This document shows, piece by piece, positions 7,759-16,140 of a DNA stretch of 44,610 nucleotides; within the stretch, counting starts at the first letter, position 1; the number at the start of each line of letters is the position of its first letter. The notes under the pieces were generated by a model. The model did no database searches, was not told where the DNA came from, and saw only the letters and a list, made by a program, of their open reading frames with translations. Made by a program: the position numbers and the translations under genes. This DNA comes from Phenylobacterium sp. (GTDB taxonomy: Bacteria; Pseudomonadota; Alphaproteobacteria; Caulobacterales; Caulobacteraceae), in assembly GCA_020402745.1 (NCBI GenBank), contig JADBYZ010000021.1:1-44610 (forward strand). Reading direction: 5' to 3'.

Positions 7759-9210
7759 CTACTGGTCGTGGAAGACGACTCTCCCGCAATGGAAGACTTG
7801 GAACCCACTCGTGGGAGCCCAGGCTGGCGGCTTCATTTCCGATTGCCACACCTTGTAGCGCGCCTGGAGTTCCCGGGTGCGATCGGGAGCCTCAAACATC
7901 AGGTTTCGTGTCTCAAGTGGGTCCCGCTTGAGGTCAAAGGTCCAGGGAAAGCTGTTTGGACGGCTGTTCGACATCAGCTTCCAGTCTCCCATCAGAGCGG
8001 CGAACTCGGGACCGGTTCGCCAGAAAAGCGCTTCATGGATCGGGGTGTCGTCACCGTTCATCCGGGGCGTGAGGTCGAACCCGTCGAGGGCCTTATCCGC
8101 CGGAATTCCCGCCGCAGCCAGGATGGTCGGGTAGAGATCGAGGTGCGAGACATTACGGCTCTCCTGCCGACCCTTAGGCCACTGGGCAGGCCATGAAACG
8201 ATGTAGGGCACCCTGGCTCCACCCTCGTTGTAGCTAAGCTTTCCGCCGCTCAGCCGGGTACAATCAGACACCCCGAAGTAGGTCGCAGCTCCATTGTCGG
8301 AGGTGAAAACGACGATGGTGTTTTCGGACATGCCCGCTTCCTGGAGGGCCGACATCACACGTCCGACACTATCGTCCAGGGCGCTCACCATGGCCGCGTA
8401 GGTCCGTTTGAGCGGATCTTTTTCCCGCGGGAATCGATCGTAGTACTTCCGGGAGGCTTGGAACGGGCTGTGGGGCGCCAGGTGGGCTAGGTACATGAAA
8501 AGCGGTGGATCACCGGGCTTCTGACGACGAATATGGCCGACCGCCTCGTCAGTGAGCGCATCCGTCAAATACTGGCCTTCGTTACGGATCCACTCCGGTC
8601 CCGGATTGCCGGAGCGCCAGCGGCCGATCTGCGTCGACTCCGCCTCGCGCCGGAAGCTCCGCTCGCCCACGTAGGGCGCAGCCTGGTTGACCACCCCCGT
8701 GGACCCCGGATCCATGTAAGAGGTCTCGCCGCCGAGGAACCCGAAGAACTCATCAAATCCACGTGCTGTCGGCAGCCTGTCAGTGCTGATCCCAAGGTGC
8801 CACTTTCCGATGGCGACGGTGCGGTATCCAGCTCCCTTGAGCTTCTCGGACACAAGAGTCTGTCCTGGCTGCAGGCCCCCGTCCGGCTGCCGCGGACTGG
8901 AAGGCGCGAGGTACTCGAACCCGTAGCGCTGCTGATACTGACCCGTGAGAAGACCTGCGCGCGAGGGACTGCAGACGCTTGCGGTCGAGTAGCCCCGCGC
9001 AAACTTCACGCCTCGCGCTGCGATCCGGTCGATGTTGGGGGTCGGGATGGCCGATGGATAGCCGTAGGAACTGAGGTCTGTGACGCCCAAATCATCAGCC
9101 ACGATCATGATCACATTGGGCCGCGTCCACTTCGACTCCTGACCAGACGCCACACCGGGGGAAAGGCCAAGGACCGTCGCCGCCAGGGCTGCCATTTTTC
9201 TGAACTTCAT
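7759..9210 (-). CDS. Secreted type I sulfatase (formylglycine-dependent), copy 2
   Basis: With the ATG at 9208-9210 (RBS GGAGG eight bases upstream) the product has 483 residues and a clear Sec signal peptide (MKFRKMAALAATVLGLSPGV, cleavage near ASG|Q). A longer frame from 9258 lacks these features. Motifs are VIMIVADDLGVTD (about 33-45), the FGly site C80-S-P-S-R, GKWHLGISTDRLPTARGF (about 137-154), FTSDNGAATYFG (about 300) and LSGGK. It lacks the CSNAP cysteine motif of the other two sulfatases and belongs to a different branch, so it probably removes a different sulfate or acts at another step. It is the first gene of the leftward operon and lies back to back with the GntR gene. Confidence 0.95.
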   Translation of the reverse strand: MKFRKMAALAATVLGLSPGVASGQESKWTRPNVIMIVADDLGVTDLSSYGYPSAIPTPNIDRIAARGVKFARGYSTASVCSPSRAGLLTGQYQQRYGFEYLAPSSPRQPDGGLQPGQTLVSEKLKGAGYRTVAIGKWHLGISTDRLPTARGFDEFFGFLGGETSYMDPGSTGVVNQAAPYVGERSFRREAESTQIGRWRSGNPGPEWIRNEGQYLTDALTDEAVGHIRRQKPGDPPLFMYLAHLAPHSPFQASRKYYDRFPREKDPLKRTYAAMVSALDDSVGRVMSALQEAGMSENTIVVFTSDNGAATYFGVSDCTRLSGGKLSYNEGGARVPYIVSWPAQWPKGRQESRNVSHLDLYPTILAAAGIPADKALDGFDLTPRMNGDDTPIHEALFWRTGPEFAALMGDWKLMSNSRPNSFPWTFDLKRDPLETRNLMFEAPDRTRELQARYKVWQSEMKPPAWAPTSGFQVFHCGRVVFHDQ

Positions 9211-9421
9211 GAAGTGCACCTCCGCCCGGGGTCGTACAAATCTGTCTGCAATAAACAATCATAGTGTCGTCTGTTTTGACAAGAGAGGCTTTAGGCGTTT
9301 CCTTGTCGTCCCGCTTGCGGCTTGCCGGAACTCTGAAGTCGGGTTCAGACAGGGTGCAGGAAGTCGAATCCGCCAGCCGCACCTTCGATGCGGAAAAGGC
9401 GTGCATCAGGAGCATCGTGGC
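9211..9421. promoter_or_regulatory. Divergent control region between leftward sulfatases and gntR
   Basis: The 211 bases between the sulfatase start and the GntR start must hold the promoters of both blocks. On the minus strand an AT-rich stretch (9243-9284) contains TATGAT, but no well-spaced -35 box. TTGACA occurs here on the plus strand (about 9275) and again in the TonB receptor promoter. I cannot identify a firm operator, although a GntR protein encoded next to its own divergent region usually binds there. Confidence 0.4.
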
Positions 9422-10168
9422 TTGAAGTCAGAGAAAGCGAATGAGGGTCGATTCACTCCCCCCGACATCGCCCGCGCTGTTCGCGGCATGATCGTTAGTG
9501 GGGAGCTGCGGCCCGGCGATCACCTGAGCACGATCGACCTCGCGGCGCGGTTTTGCGTAAGCCGCGGCCCCGTAAGAGAGGCGCTCCGCCTGCTGGAGTC
9601 TCGCGCTCTGGTGCGTATCCTTCCACGCAAGGGCGCATTCGTGAACTCTCTTCAGGATGATGAAGTCGGCGTCACGATGGAGGCGCGCGAGCTCATATTC
9701 GCAGCTATGGCGGAACTTGCGGCGGAACGGATCAGCCGGAGCCAGCTCACGGACCTGCGCCGCGAGCTGCAACGACTGGCGCGCCTAGCAGACGCCCCGA
9801 AAACGACGCCAAACGAGTTCAAGCTTGCAACGTACGCCTTTGTTTCCGTCTTGTACGGTGCAGCGCGCAATCCTCGTCTCCATCAGATCATCCGCGATCT
9901 ATCCGAGGGCGTAGGCCATGCGTTCGGCCACCTGAGCATGGCGACCCAGGAGATGCGGCAGGCAGAGTACGAAGCTTATCGGCTGCTGGCGGATGCGGTT
10001 ACGGACCACGACCCAAGACGGGCAGGCGACCTCGCGAGGCGAATGCACGCCGCGGGCGTCGCCCGGGCGACCCAGCTCCAGGCGGCCGTTCCCCAGCCGG
10101 TGATCGAGTTCAAGGGAAAGCGCCGCCGATCAGGGCGCTCGGAACCGCGAACGCAGCCAGTGATCTGA
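9422..10168 (+). CDS. GntR-family (FCD-type) transcriptional regulator
   Basis: I start this gene at TTG 9422 because AGGAG lies nine bases upstream and the winged helix begins soon after; the frame is open further upstream to an ATG at 9209. The 248-residue product has a GntR winged helix (about residues 13-75: IVSGELRPGDHLSTIDLAAR, FCVSRGPVREALRLLESRAL) and an all-helical FCD-like effector domain. FCD domains normally bind metal through an Asp and three His. Here the usual FH and EH positions read as other residues (AFVSVLYG, AEYEAYRLL) and only the final H of RRMHAAGV remains, so ligand binding may be metal-independent. It probably controls both divergent blocks in response to the locus substrate. 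Confidence 0.9.
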   Translation: MKSEKANEGRFTPPDIARAVRGMIVSGELRPGDHLSTIDLAARFCVSRGPVREALRLLESRALVRILPRKGAFVNSLQDDEVGVTMEARELIFAAMAELAAERISRSQLTDLRRELQRLARLADAPKTTPNEFKLATYAFVSVLYGAARNPRLHQIIRDLSEGVGHAFGHLSMATQEMRQAEYEAYRLLADAVTDHDPRRAGDLARRMHAAGVARATQLQAAVPQPVIEFKGKRRRSGRSEPRTQPVI

Positions 10169-10268
10169 ACTGTCCGAAACGGGCGCGTCTCACGAGCTTG
10201 GTCGCCCAATCAAGACCCTCCGCCGACGCGCCGGCGCTGCGAGGGGCAAATGGCGAGTGGACACACGA

Positions 10269-10310
10269 AAACTGGAAAGTGTTGACAGTTTCGGACGGGC
10301 CATCATTCTA
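10269..10310 (+). promoter_or_regulatory. Predicted promoter and overlapping inverted repeat upstream of the TonB receptor
   Basis: TTGACA (10282-10287) and ATTCTA (10305-10310) are spaced by 17 bases, a good vegetative promoter 33 bases before the receptor ATG. An inverted repeat AAACTG-N11-CAGTTT (10269-10291) overlaps the -35 box, which is where a repressor such as the adjacent GntR protein would bind. Binding is inferred, not shown. Confidence 0.45.
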
Positions 10311-10342
10311 GGTGCGTCGATAGAGTCACCGGGAGGAAGCCC

Positions 10343-12556
10343 ATGTCCAAGTCTATCCAACGCCACCTTCTGCTGGGCGGCGCCGGCGTGGCGGCGCTAC
10401 TCGCATGCGCGCCCTCCCCGGCCATTGCGCAGGTCAGAAGTGAGAGTGAGACGGCATCGGTGGGCGAGGTCGTCGTAACGGCCAGGCGACGTGAGGAAAG
10501 GCTACGCGACGTACCCGTCTCGGCCTCCGTTATCGACGTGAACCAGCTCATCGAGCGCGGGGACATTGTTGACCCCCAGGCGATCCTGAACAGCGTCCCG
10601 GGCGTTAAGTTTCTTGATACGTCTTCGCCATCGAACTCGGAGATCACTCTCAGGGGCTCAGGACAGGGCCGGGGAACCTCAACAGAGGCCGCCGTCGGAC
10701 TTTACCGGAACAACATGTACATCGGCGGAGGTACGATCGGCGGGCGCAGTCTGAGCCGCCTTGATCTCCTCGATCTTGAACAGCTTCAGGTCCTGCGCGG
10801 CCCGCAGGGCGCGCTTTACGGCCGCAACGCCATCGGCGGCGCCATAACCGTCTCGTCAGCCCGACCGCGATGGGACAACCGTGGCTTCGTGAACGTGAAT
10901 TATCAGTTCGAGACCGAACTGAAGCAGGTTCAGGCCGCCGTGAACCACGCGGTGTCGGACCAGGTCGCTATCCGCCTGACAGGCGAGTGGTTCGATCAAC
11001 CCAAAGGCTTCTTTTTCAATGCGTCACAGCGCAATTTCATAGATCGTCAGGAAGGTTACGCTCTTCGCGGGCAGATCCGATTCCGGCAGGACGATCTGGA
11101 TATGAACCTTCTGGTGGAGGACGGGCTCTACTATCTGCCCGGCCTCCGCTCGGCGTTCACAGTTGCCGCCGGATCCCCCGGCTTCCCCTTCGGATACTTC
11201 ACGCCGAAGTATACATCCTACGCGAACGACGGAGAGCCCGCCAAGCAACGGGTTCAATCCGTGATCGGCCAGTTATCATGGGAATCGGACCTCGGCACGC
11301 TTTCAGGCTCTACAGGATTCCGGCGTCGTATCACGAACACAGAGAACGATACCGACCAGTTCGACCCAGCGACCTTGGCCCGCGAGAGGGCCCGCGGTAA
11401 CGCCACAACCATCACCGACGCCAACACTGCGACCAATAACAACGATGACTTCGAAGCGCTCTACGCGGACTTTCACTTTGCGGGGGCCCAGTCTGGTCGG
11501 TTCAGTTGGCTGATCGGATTCGAGGCCTTTTACAGCGACGACCAGTTCACGACCGTGACGGGACGGACCCCGACCCCCGCCAATGCATCCCTGGGCAACT
11601 TCCTGCCGGGACGCGGGCGCTATATGTCCTGGGCGCCATATGGATCCATTGGGTTCAAGCTTACCGACTCCTTCAGCGCCGAGGGAGAGATGCGCTACTC
11701 CAATGACGAGAAGGAGCGTCAGAACTTCGGGTTCACCCGACCGACAAATGCGCCGATCCCGGCTCAGACCAGCGAGGACTCGGATGAATTTTCGAACCTC
11801 GATTATGCGCTGTCGCTGACCTATGAACTGCCATTTGACTGGATCGTGTTTGGTCGGTTGGCCACCGGTTATCGGGCAGGTGGGTTCAATGCGAGCGTCG
11901 GTGATTCGCGGGCTCCTAGACCGGTTGTGCCGACCTATCAGCCTGAAAACGGGACGTCGTACGAGGTTGGTGCAAAGGGCGACCTCGGTCGCAACATTTT
12001 CGTCACTTTGGCCGCCTATCAGACCGAGGTCGAGGACTTCCAAGGCCAGGTTGACAACGGCTGCGCAGTGACCAATCCGGTGTGCCCGGTGGTTTCGACG
12101 TCCTTCATCTCAAACGTCGGCAAAGCGGAAGTCTGGGGCCTAGAGCTGACGGCAAGTGGCCGTTGGGAACTCCTTGGCGGACGCCTGAGGGCGGACGCCA
12201 GCCTTTCGCGTCAAGGCGGGAAACTGAAGTCGACGGGACGCCGCATTCAGCAGAACCCGGACTGGACCCGGGCGTTGGAGGTCAACTTCCGCCGTCCTGT
12301 AGTCGGAGACGCGGAGGGTTTCCTCAATCTCTCCTACTCTGGCCAGACGGGCGGATTCCAGGAAATCGACTCCGCCCTGGAACTCGATGATAGAGACCTG
12401 CTGGACGCACGCCTCGGGGTTACCTTCGAGCGGGTCGAGCTTTCCGCTTACGCAAACAACGTCACTGACGAGAGCTACGTTGTGTTCCGGAGCGCGACCC
12501 AGGTTCGTTTCAGCGATCCTCGCCGGTACGGTGTCCAGGTCCGGTACCGTTGGTAA
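10343..12556 (+). CDS. TonB-dependent outer-membrane receptor
   Basis: This 737-residue protein has a Sec signal peptide (to about residue 29, SPAIA|Q), a TonB-box-like EVVVTARRREERL (about 41-53), a plug domain with LRGPQGALYGRNAIGG (about 152-167), and a long beta-rich barrel ending in RYGVQVRYRW with a terminal aromatic residue as required for outer-membrane insertion. It has no N-terminal signalling (FecR-type) extension. GGAGGAAGCCC precedes the ATG. It should import a compound too large or scarce for porins, energised by TonB-ExbBD encoded elsewhere. Its place between the regulator and the secreted esterase/sulfatase genes argues for uptake of a sulfated organic substrate rather than a siderophore. 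No SusD-like partner is present. Confidence 0.95.
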   Translation: MSKSIQRHLLLGGAGVAALLACAPSPAIAQVRSESETASVGEVVVTARRREERLRDVPVSASVIDVNQLIERGDIVDPQAILNSVPGVKFLDTSSPSNSEITLRGSGQGRGTSTEAAVGLYRNNMYIGGGTIGGRSLSRLDLLDLEQLQVLRGPQGALYGRNAIGGAITVSSARPRWDNRGFVNVNYQFETELKQVQAAVNHAVSDQVAIRLTGEWFDQPKGFFFNASQRNFIDRQEGYALRGQIRFRQDDLDMNLLVEDGLYYLPGLRSAFTVAAGSPGFPFGYFTPKYTSYANDGEPAKQRVQSVIGQLSWESDLGTLSGSTGFRRRITNTENDTDQFDPATLARERARGNATTITDANTATNNNDDFEALYADFHFAGAQSGRFSWLIGFEAFYSDDQFTTVTGRTPTPANASLGNFLPGRGRYMSWAPYGSIGFKLTDSFSAEGEMRYSNDEKERQNFGFTRPTNAPIPAQTSEDSDEFSNLDYALSLTYELPFDWIVFGRLATGYRAGGFNASVGDSRAPRPVVPTYQPENGTSYEVGAKGDLGRNIFVTLAAYQTEVEDFQGQVDNGCAVTNPVCPVVSTSFISNVGKAEVWGLELTASGRWELLGGRLRADASLSRQGGKLKSTGRRIQQNPDWTRALEVNFRRPVVGDAEGFLNLSYSGQTGGFQEIDSALELDDRDLLDARLGVTFERVELSAYANNVTDESYVVFRSATQVRFSDPRRYGVQVRYRW

Positions 12557-12618
12557 CCTCAGGGCGCGCTAAGCACGCCCCCTCAATTCTCTTCGGGTTG
12601 TCTCGGGAGCCTTGTCTG

Positions 12619-13638
12619 ATGAAGAACCGCGTTCGCCCTAGCGGGATGCTTCGGTGTCTTCTGCCGGCACTTCTGTTACTGTCATCAAGAGACGCTGTAG
12701 CGCAATCCCTGGACAGGGCATCCCTTCCACCGCCATCGCTCGCCGCGGATATCGCCAATCCTCAGCTTATGAAGGGGCTGACGCAACGCGGGCTCAGGGT
12801 GGGCGGGAGTGAGAGAATCTATTTCATCCATACGCCCCCGACGGAGGCCCGCAACCTACCCGTAGTTATCGCTCTCCACGGTGGAAACGGGACAGCGCCT
12901 CGAAGGGCTCGGCAGATGGGGTTCAACGACATCGGGGATCGCGAGGGGTTCATCGCCGTCTATCCGCAGGGCGTGAACTACGGCTGGAATGATGGCCGCG
13001 CCTCGCCGGATATGCTCAGGCGCCTGGAAAGCGCGGACGATGTCGCTTTCTTCCGGGCTCTGATCGGCGAGTTACGCGCCCTGCCACAGGTCGATCCGCG
13101 ACGCATCTACCTCGTCGGCGGATCAAATGGTGGCATGATGACCCACCGCTTAGCCTGCGAGATGACCGACCTGATCGCAGGCGCTGTCGTGATGGTGGCC
13201 AGCCTCCCGGAACCTCTTCAGAGCTCATGCAGGCCAGGTCAGGCGGTGCCAATCCTGATGATGAATGGAACTGCAGACCCGCTGGTGCCCTATGCAGGAG
13301 GTGCCGTAGGGGGGCGACAAGTCGACCAGGGTCGCGTGCTTCCGGCGGAAGACACCCTGCGTTTCTGGGTCCGGGCGAATGGCTGCTCAGGTGAGCCAGA
13401 GCTGCGAACCATACCCGACCGCGATCCTGAAGACGGCATGACCACCGAGGGGCGAACATGGAAGACGTGTAGGGATGGCGTCGAAGTGGCGTTCCTCCGG
13501 ATGAACGGCGCAGGTCATGGGCTTCCAGGAAGGTCCCGAAACAAGGCGGCGCTCGCCGAGGAGTTGGGCGGCCGATCGACGAACGATTTCGACAGCAGCG
13601 AGGAAGCATGGACCTTCCTGAAGCGCTTCAGCCGCTGA
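12619..13638 (+). CDS. Secreted PHB-depolymerase/feruloyl-esterase-like (LpqC type) esterase
   Basis: Starting at ATG 12619 the product has 339 residues with a Sec signal peptide (LLPALLLLSSRDAVAQ, cleavage near residue 29). It has the CE1/LpqC pattern: oxyanion motif VVIALHGGNGTA (about 82-93), Ser169 in LVGGSNGGMMTHRLAC, an Asp in MNGTADPLVPYAGG (about 220) and His in NGAGHGLPG (about 300). Family members cleave polyhydroxyalkanoates, feruloyl or acetyl esters outside the cytoplasm. It lies 62 bases after the TonB receptor and 57 before the third sulfatase, all on one strand, so it is probably in the same transcript and removes an acyl group from the same substrate. Confidence 0.88.
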   Translation: MKNRVRPSGMLRCLLPALLLLSSRDAVAQSLDRASLPPPSLAADIANPQLMKGLTQRGLRVGGSERIYFIHTPPTEARNLPVVIALHGGNGTAPRRARQMGFNDIGDREGFIAVYPQGVNYGWNDGRASPDMLRRLESADDVAFFRALIGELRALPQVDPRRIYLVGGSNGGMMTHRLACEMTDLIAGAVVMVASLPEPLQSSCRPGQAVPILMMNGTADPLVPYAGGAVGGRQVDQGRVLPAEDTLRFWVRANGCSGEPELRTIPDRDPEDGMTTEGRTWKTCRDGVEVAFLRMNGAGHGLPGRSRNKAALAEELGGRSTNDFDSSEEAWTFLKRFSR

Positions 13639-13695
13639 GAACACCCGTGAGGGCTTCGGACGCATACCGGGGACATAGACAGGAGACTGACCATC

Positions 13696-15117
13696 GTGCG
13701 AATTCCTGAGTGTCTCAAGCGCCTTGCGGTGATGATCGCCCTGTGCTGTAGCGCGCCTCCCGCCCTGGCCGAAGCGAGACCGTCCAATATCGTCCTGATC
13801 ATTGCCGATGATCTGGGTGTCGGCGATGTCCGGTATCTGCGCTCCGGTCCGTTTGCGACCCCAAACCTCGATCGTCTCTCAAGGGAGAGTACTCTCTTCA
13901 CGAACGCCTACGTGACGGCGGCGGTATGCAGTCCGTCGCGGGCGGGTCTTCATACCGGTCGCTACCAGGCCCGCTTCGGCCACGACTTCAACCCTGGAAG
14001 CGCCAGCGACCAGGCGGAGATGTCGCTCCCGCCGGGCGTCCCGACGATAGCAGGGCGCCTGCAACGGGCAGGCTACTTCACCGGTCTGGTTGGAAAGTGG
14101 CATTTAGAGGGACGTCGCGCCGGTGCGTCACCGCTGGAACGCGGCTTTGAACATTACTTCGGGTTCGCCAGCGGCGGATCCTATATCCTCAATCCGAGGG
14201 AGGGGGATCTACTTCTCCGTACCGAAGGCGAACACAATGAGCGGACGCGGTCGCAGGGCTTCAGCCGCATGGGGGCTCCAGTCGAAATTGATGACTACAA
14301 GACCGACGTCCTTACCCGGGAGGCGTTAGAATTCCTTGCCCGGGCGGATACGGAGGACCGCCCCTTCTTCCTTGTTCTCGCCCACCATGCGCCGCATGTC
14401 CCGCTAGAAGCGACCAAGGCCTATGTCGACCGCGTAGCCCACATCACGGACCCTCGGCTTCGCGCTTACGCCGCCATGGTGACCGCCCTCGATGACAGCG
14501 TCGGGGCTGTGCTCGAAGACCTGAGCCGACGAGGCCTGAGGGAGAAAACTCTCATCATTTTCCTTAGCGACAATGGCTGCCCGCCCTACATCTCCCAAGT
14601 CTGCTCCAACGCCCCGTACTCCGGTCATAAGCGCGACCTTGGCGAGGGGGGGCTTCGGTCGCCATTCCTCATCCGATGGCCAAAGGGGACCGACGGACCC
14701 AAGGTCTACTCGAAGCCGGTGATCTCACTCGATCTTGCCGGCACCATTCTCGGCGCCGCCGGGCTTCAGGACCAGATACGCGACATCGACGGCGTCGACC
14801 TTTCCATCCATGTGAAGGCGAGCGGGATGACGCCCCATGAGGCCCTCTACTGGCGAGCAGGAACGGACCTCGCCATCCGGAAGGGGGGCTGGAAGCTGAT
14901 ACAGGTCGATCTGCCCCAGGGCGGACGCCAGAGCTTCCTTTTCGATCTGCAGCGCGATCCCGGTGAAACCCGCAATCTCGCGCCAGTTCACTCCGAAAAG
15001 GTTCGTGAACTGGAGGCGACCTGGCGCCGCTGGAATGAGGGAAATACGCCCTCAAGGATGCAGGGGCGGGTGACGACGACGCGAATTGCGGGCGTCGAGG
15101 TTCTGGCGCGCTACTGA
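13696..15117 (+). CDS. Secreted type I sulfatase (formylglycine-dependent), copy 3
   Basis: A GTG start at 13696 with AGGAGA upstream gives 473 residues and a signal peptide ending near PALAEA (about residue 26). Motifs are IVLIIADDLGVGD (about 32-44), the FGly site C78-S-P-S-R then AGLHTG, and LSDNGCPPYISQVCSNAP then YSGHK (about 293-318). The DNGC/CSNAP cysteine pair is shared with the sulfatase at 6164, so these two are closer to each other than to copy 2. GKWHLEGRRAG departs from the common GKWHLG-x-P pattern in the active-site region and may reflect another substrate. Its stop overlaps an upstream in-frame start of the next hydrolase (TGATG). Confidence 0.95.
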   Translation: MRIPECLKRLAVMIALCCSAPPALAEARPSNIVLIIADDLGVGDVRYLRSGPFATPNLDRLSRESTLFTNAYVTAAVCSPSRAGLHTGRYQARFGHDFNPGSASDQAEMSLPPGVPTIAGRLQRAGYFTGLVGKWHLEGRRAGASPLERGFEHYFGFASGGSYILNPREGDLLLRTEGEHNERTRSQGFSRMGAPVEIDDYKTDVLTREALEFLARADTEDRPFFLVLAHHAPHVPLEATKAYVDRVAHITDPRLRAYAAMVTALDDSVGAVLEDLSRRGLREKTLIIFLSDNGCPPYISQVCSNAPYSGHKRDLGEGGLRSPFLIRWPKGTDGPKVYSKPVISLDLAGTILGAAGLQDQIRDIDGVDLSIHVKASGMTPHEALYWRAGTDLAIRKGGWKLIQVDLPQGGRQSFLFDLQRDPGETRNLAPVHSEKVRELEATWRRWNEGNTPSRMQGRVTTTRIAGVEVLARY

Positions 15118-15152
15118 TGTGGTCGAGCGGCAACTTTCTCCGGAGGACTAAG

Positions 15153-16115
15153 ATGAGGACTAAGATGAAGGCTCTGATCGGGGTTGTTCTGGCGGCGATC
15201 GTCTCCGCGTCGGCCGCGCATGCGGGTCCGGAAAGGATAGTCACCGAATTCACGATCCCGTCGAGCGATCAGACACAACTCAAGGCAGTTCTCAGCTTAC
15301 CCGCTGGCCGAGGCCCCTTCCCCACGGTGATTACGGTCCATGGCGGCAAGGGCGGGCGGGATTTCGACTTCATACGGACCCTCGCTACGCCCTCTGAGGG
15401 GGCGAGCAAGACTCCCACGGTGGACATGCTCAACGAGACAGGCTGGGCGATATTGTCGATCGGATACCGGGATGGGGCCATCCTCGGCGCCGAAGAAGAC
15501 GATGTGATCGCAGCCCTCAGATTCGCTCGAAACAACCCCGCGCTTGATCCGAGGCGCGTCGCGCTTCTCGGTGGCAGTCACGGGGGCAACCTAGTCCTCC
15601 GGACGGCGATCCGTACCGGCGACGAGGCCTCTTGCTTCGCTGTCGGAGCGCCATGGATGACCAACCCGGCCCTTTATCTGAAGGGCGATTTCTCCAGACC
15701 ACCCTTGTCGGAAGTCGGAGGGGAGACAGTGCGGTTCATGACAATGACCCGGCAAGCGCTGCTTTCAGGTCTGGCCCGCCGAGGACTGGTCGGGGCGGAA
15801 CTCGATCGGGTAATCACGGCGAGGAGCATCGAGCTCAACGCCGGTAGGATCATGTCCCCTACGCTTTTTCTCATTAGCGAGGCGGATGTTCAGGTCCCCG
15901 CTAGACTTGTCGAGCCCACGATTGCGGCGATGCGGGCTGCCGGCCGCAAGGTGGAAGTTCTGAAGGTCAAGGAGAGTGCGCACGGTTTCTACTGGGGTCG
16001 GCCGGGAGATGGGCTCCGGGTCAGGCCGGCCGCAAAGACGCCCGCTCAGCTGGCCGAGGAGGAGATGGCCAGGACCGCGATCCGAAACTTCCTCACCCGA
16101 TGTCTTTCGTCCTGA
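15153..16115 (+). CDS. Secreted alpha/beta hydrolase (prolyl-oligopeptidase/dienelactone-hydrolase-like)
   Basis: I choose the ATG at 15153 because GGAGGACTAAG precedes it directly and it starts a clean signal peptide (MKALIGVVLAAIVSASAAHA). The frame also opens at 15117, overlapping the sulfatase stop. The 320-residue protein has VITVHGGKGGRDFD (about 59-72), Ser132 in LLGGSHGGNL, an acidic loop LISEADVQVPARLVEP (about 240) and His in KESAHGFYWGRP (about 275), so the full Ser-Asp-His triad is present, unlike the hydrolase at 4292. The specific ester or amide is unknown. It sits between a sulfatase and the FGE gene, 25 bases before the latter. Confidence 0.85.
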   Translation: MRTKMKALIGVVLAAIVSASAAHAGPERIVTEFTIPSSDQTQLKAVLSLPAGRGPFPTVITVHGGKGGRDFDFIRTLATPSEGASKTPTVDMLNETGWAILSIGYRDGAILGAEEDDVIAALRFARNNPALDPRRVALLGGSHGGNLVLRTAIRTGDEASCFAVGAPWMTNPALYLKGDFSRPPLSEVGGETVRFMTMTRQALLSGLARRGLVGAELDRVITARSIELNAGRIMSPTLFLISEADVQVPARLVEPTIAAMRAAGRKVEVLKVKESAHGFYWGRPGDGLRVRPAAKTPAQLAEEEMARTAIRNFLTRCLSS

Positions 16116-16140
16116 GGCCCCGAGGAGACCTAGACCTCCC

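Noticed and set aside
9209-9421. Longer start for the GntR gene at ATG 9209
   Set aside because: The added 71 residues look unlike any domain and would overlap the sulfatase start region; TTG 9422 has a ribosome-binding site.
10343-12556. Siderophore receptor
   Set aside because: No siderophore synthesis or iron-regulation gene is nearby, whereas the receptor is embedded among sulfatase and esterase genes. The possibility is not excluded by its sequence.
15976-16140. Longer start for the FGE frame
   Set aside because: The extra 55 residues are Arg/Pro-rich and overlap the upstream hydrolase; the family begins near the ATG at 16141.
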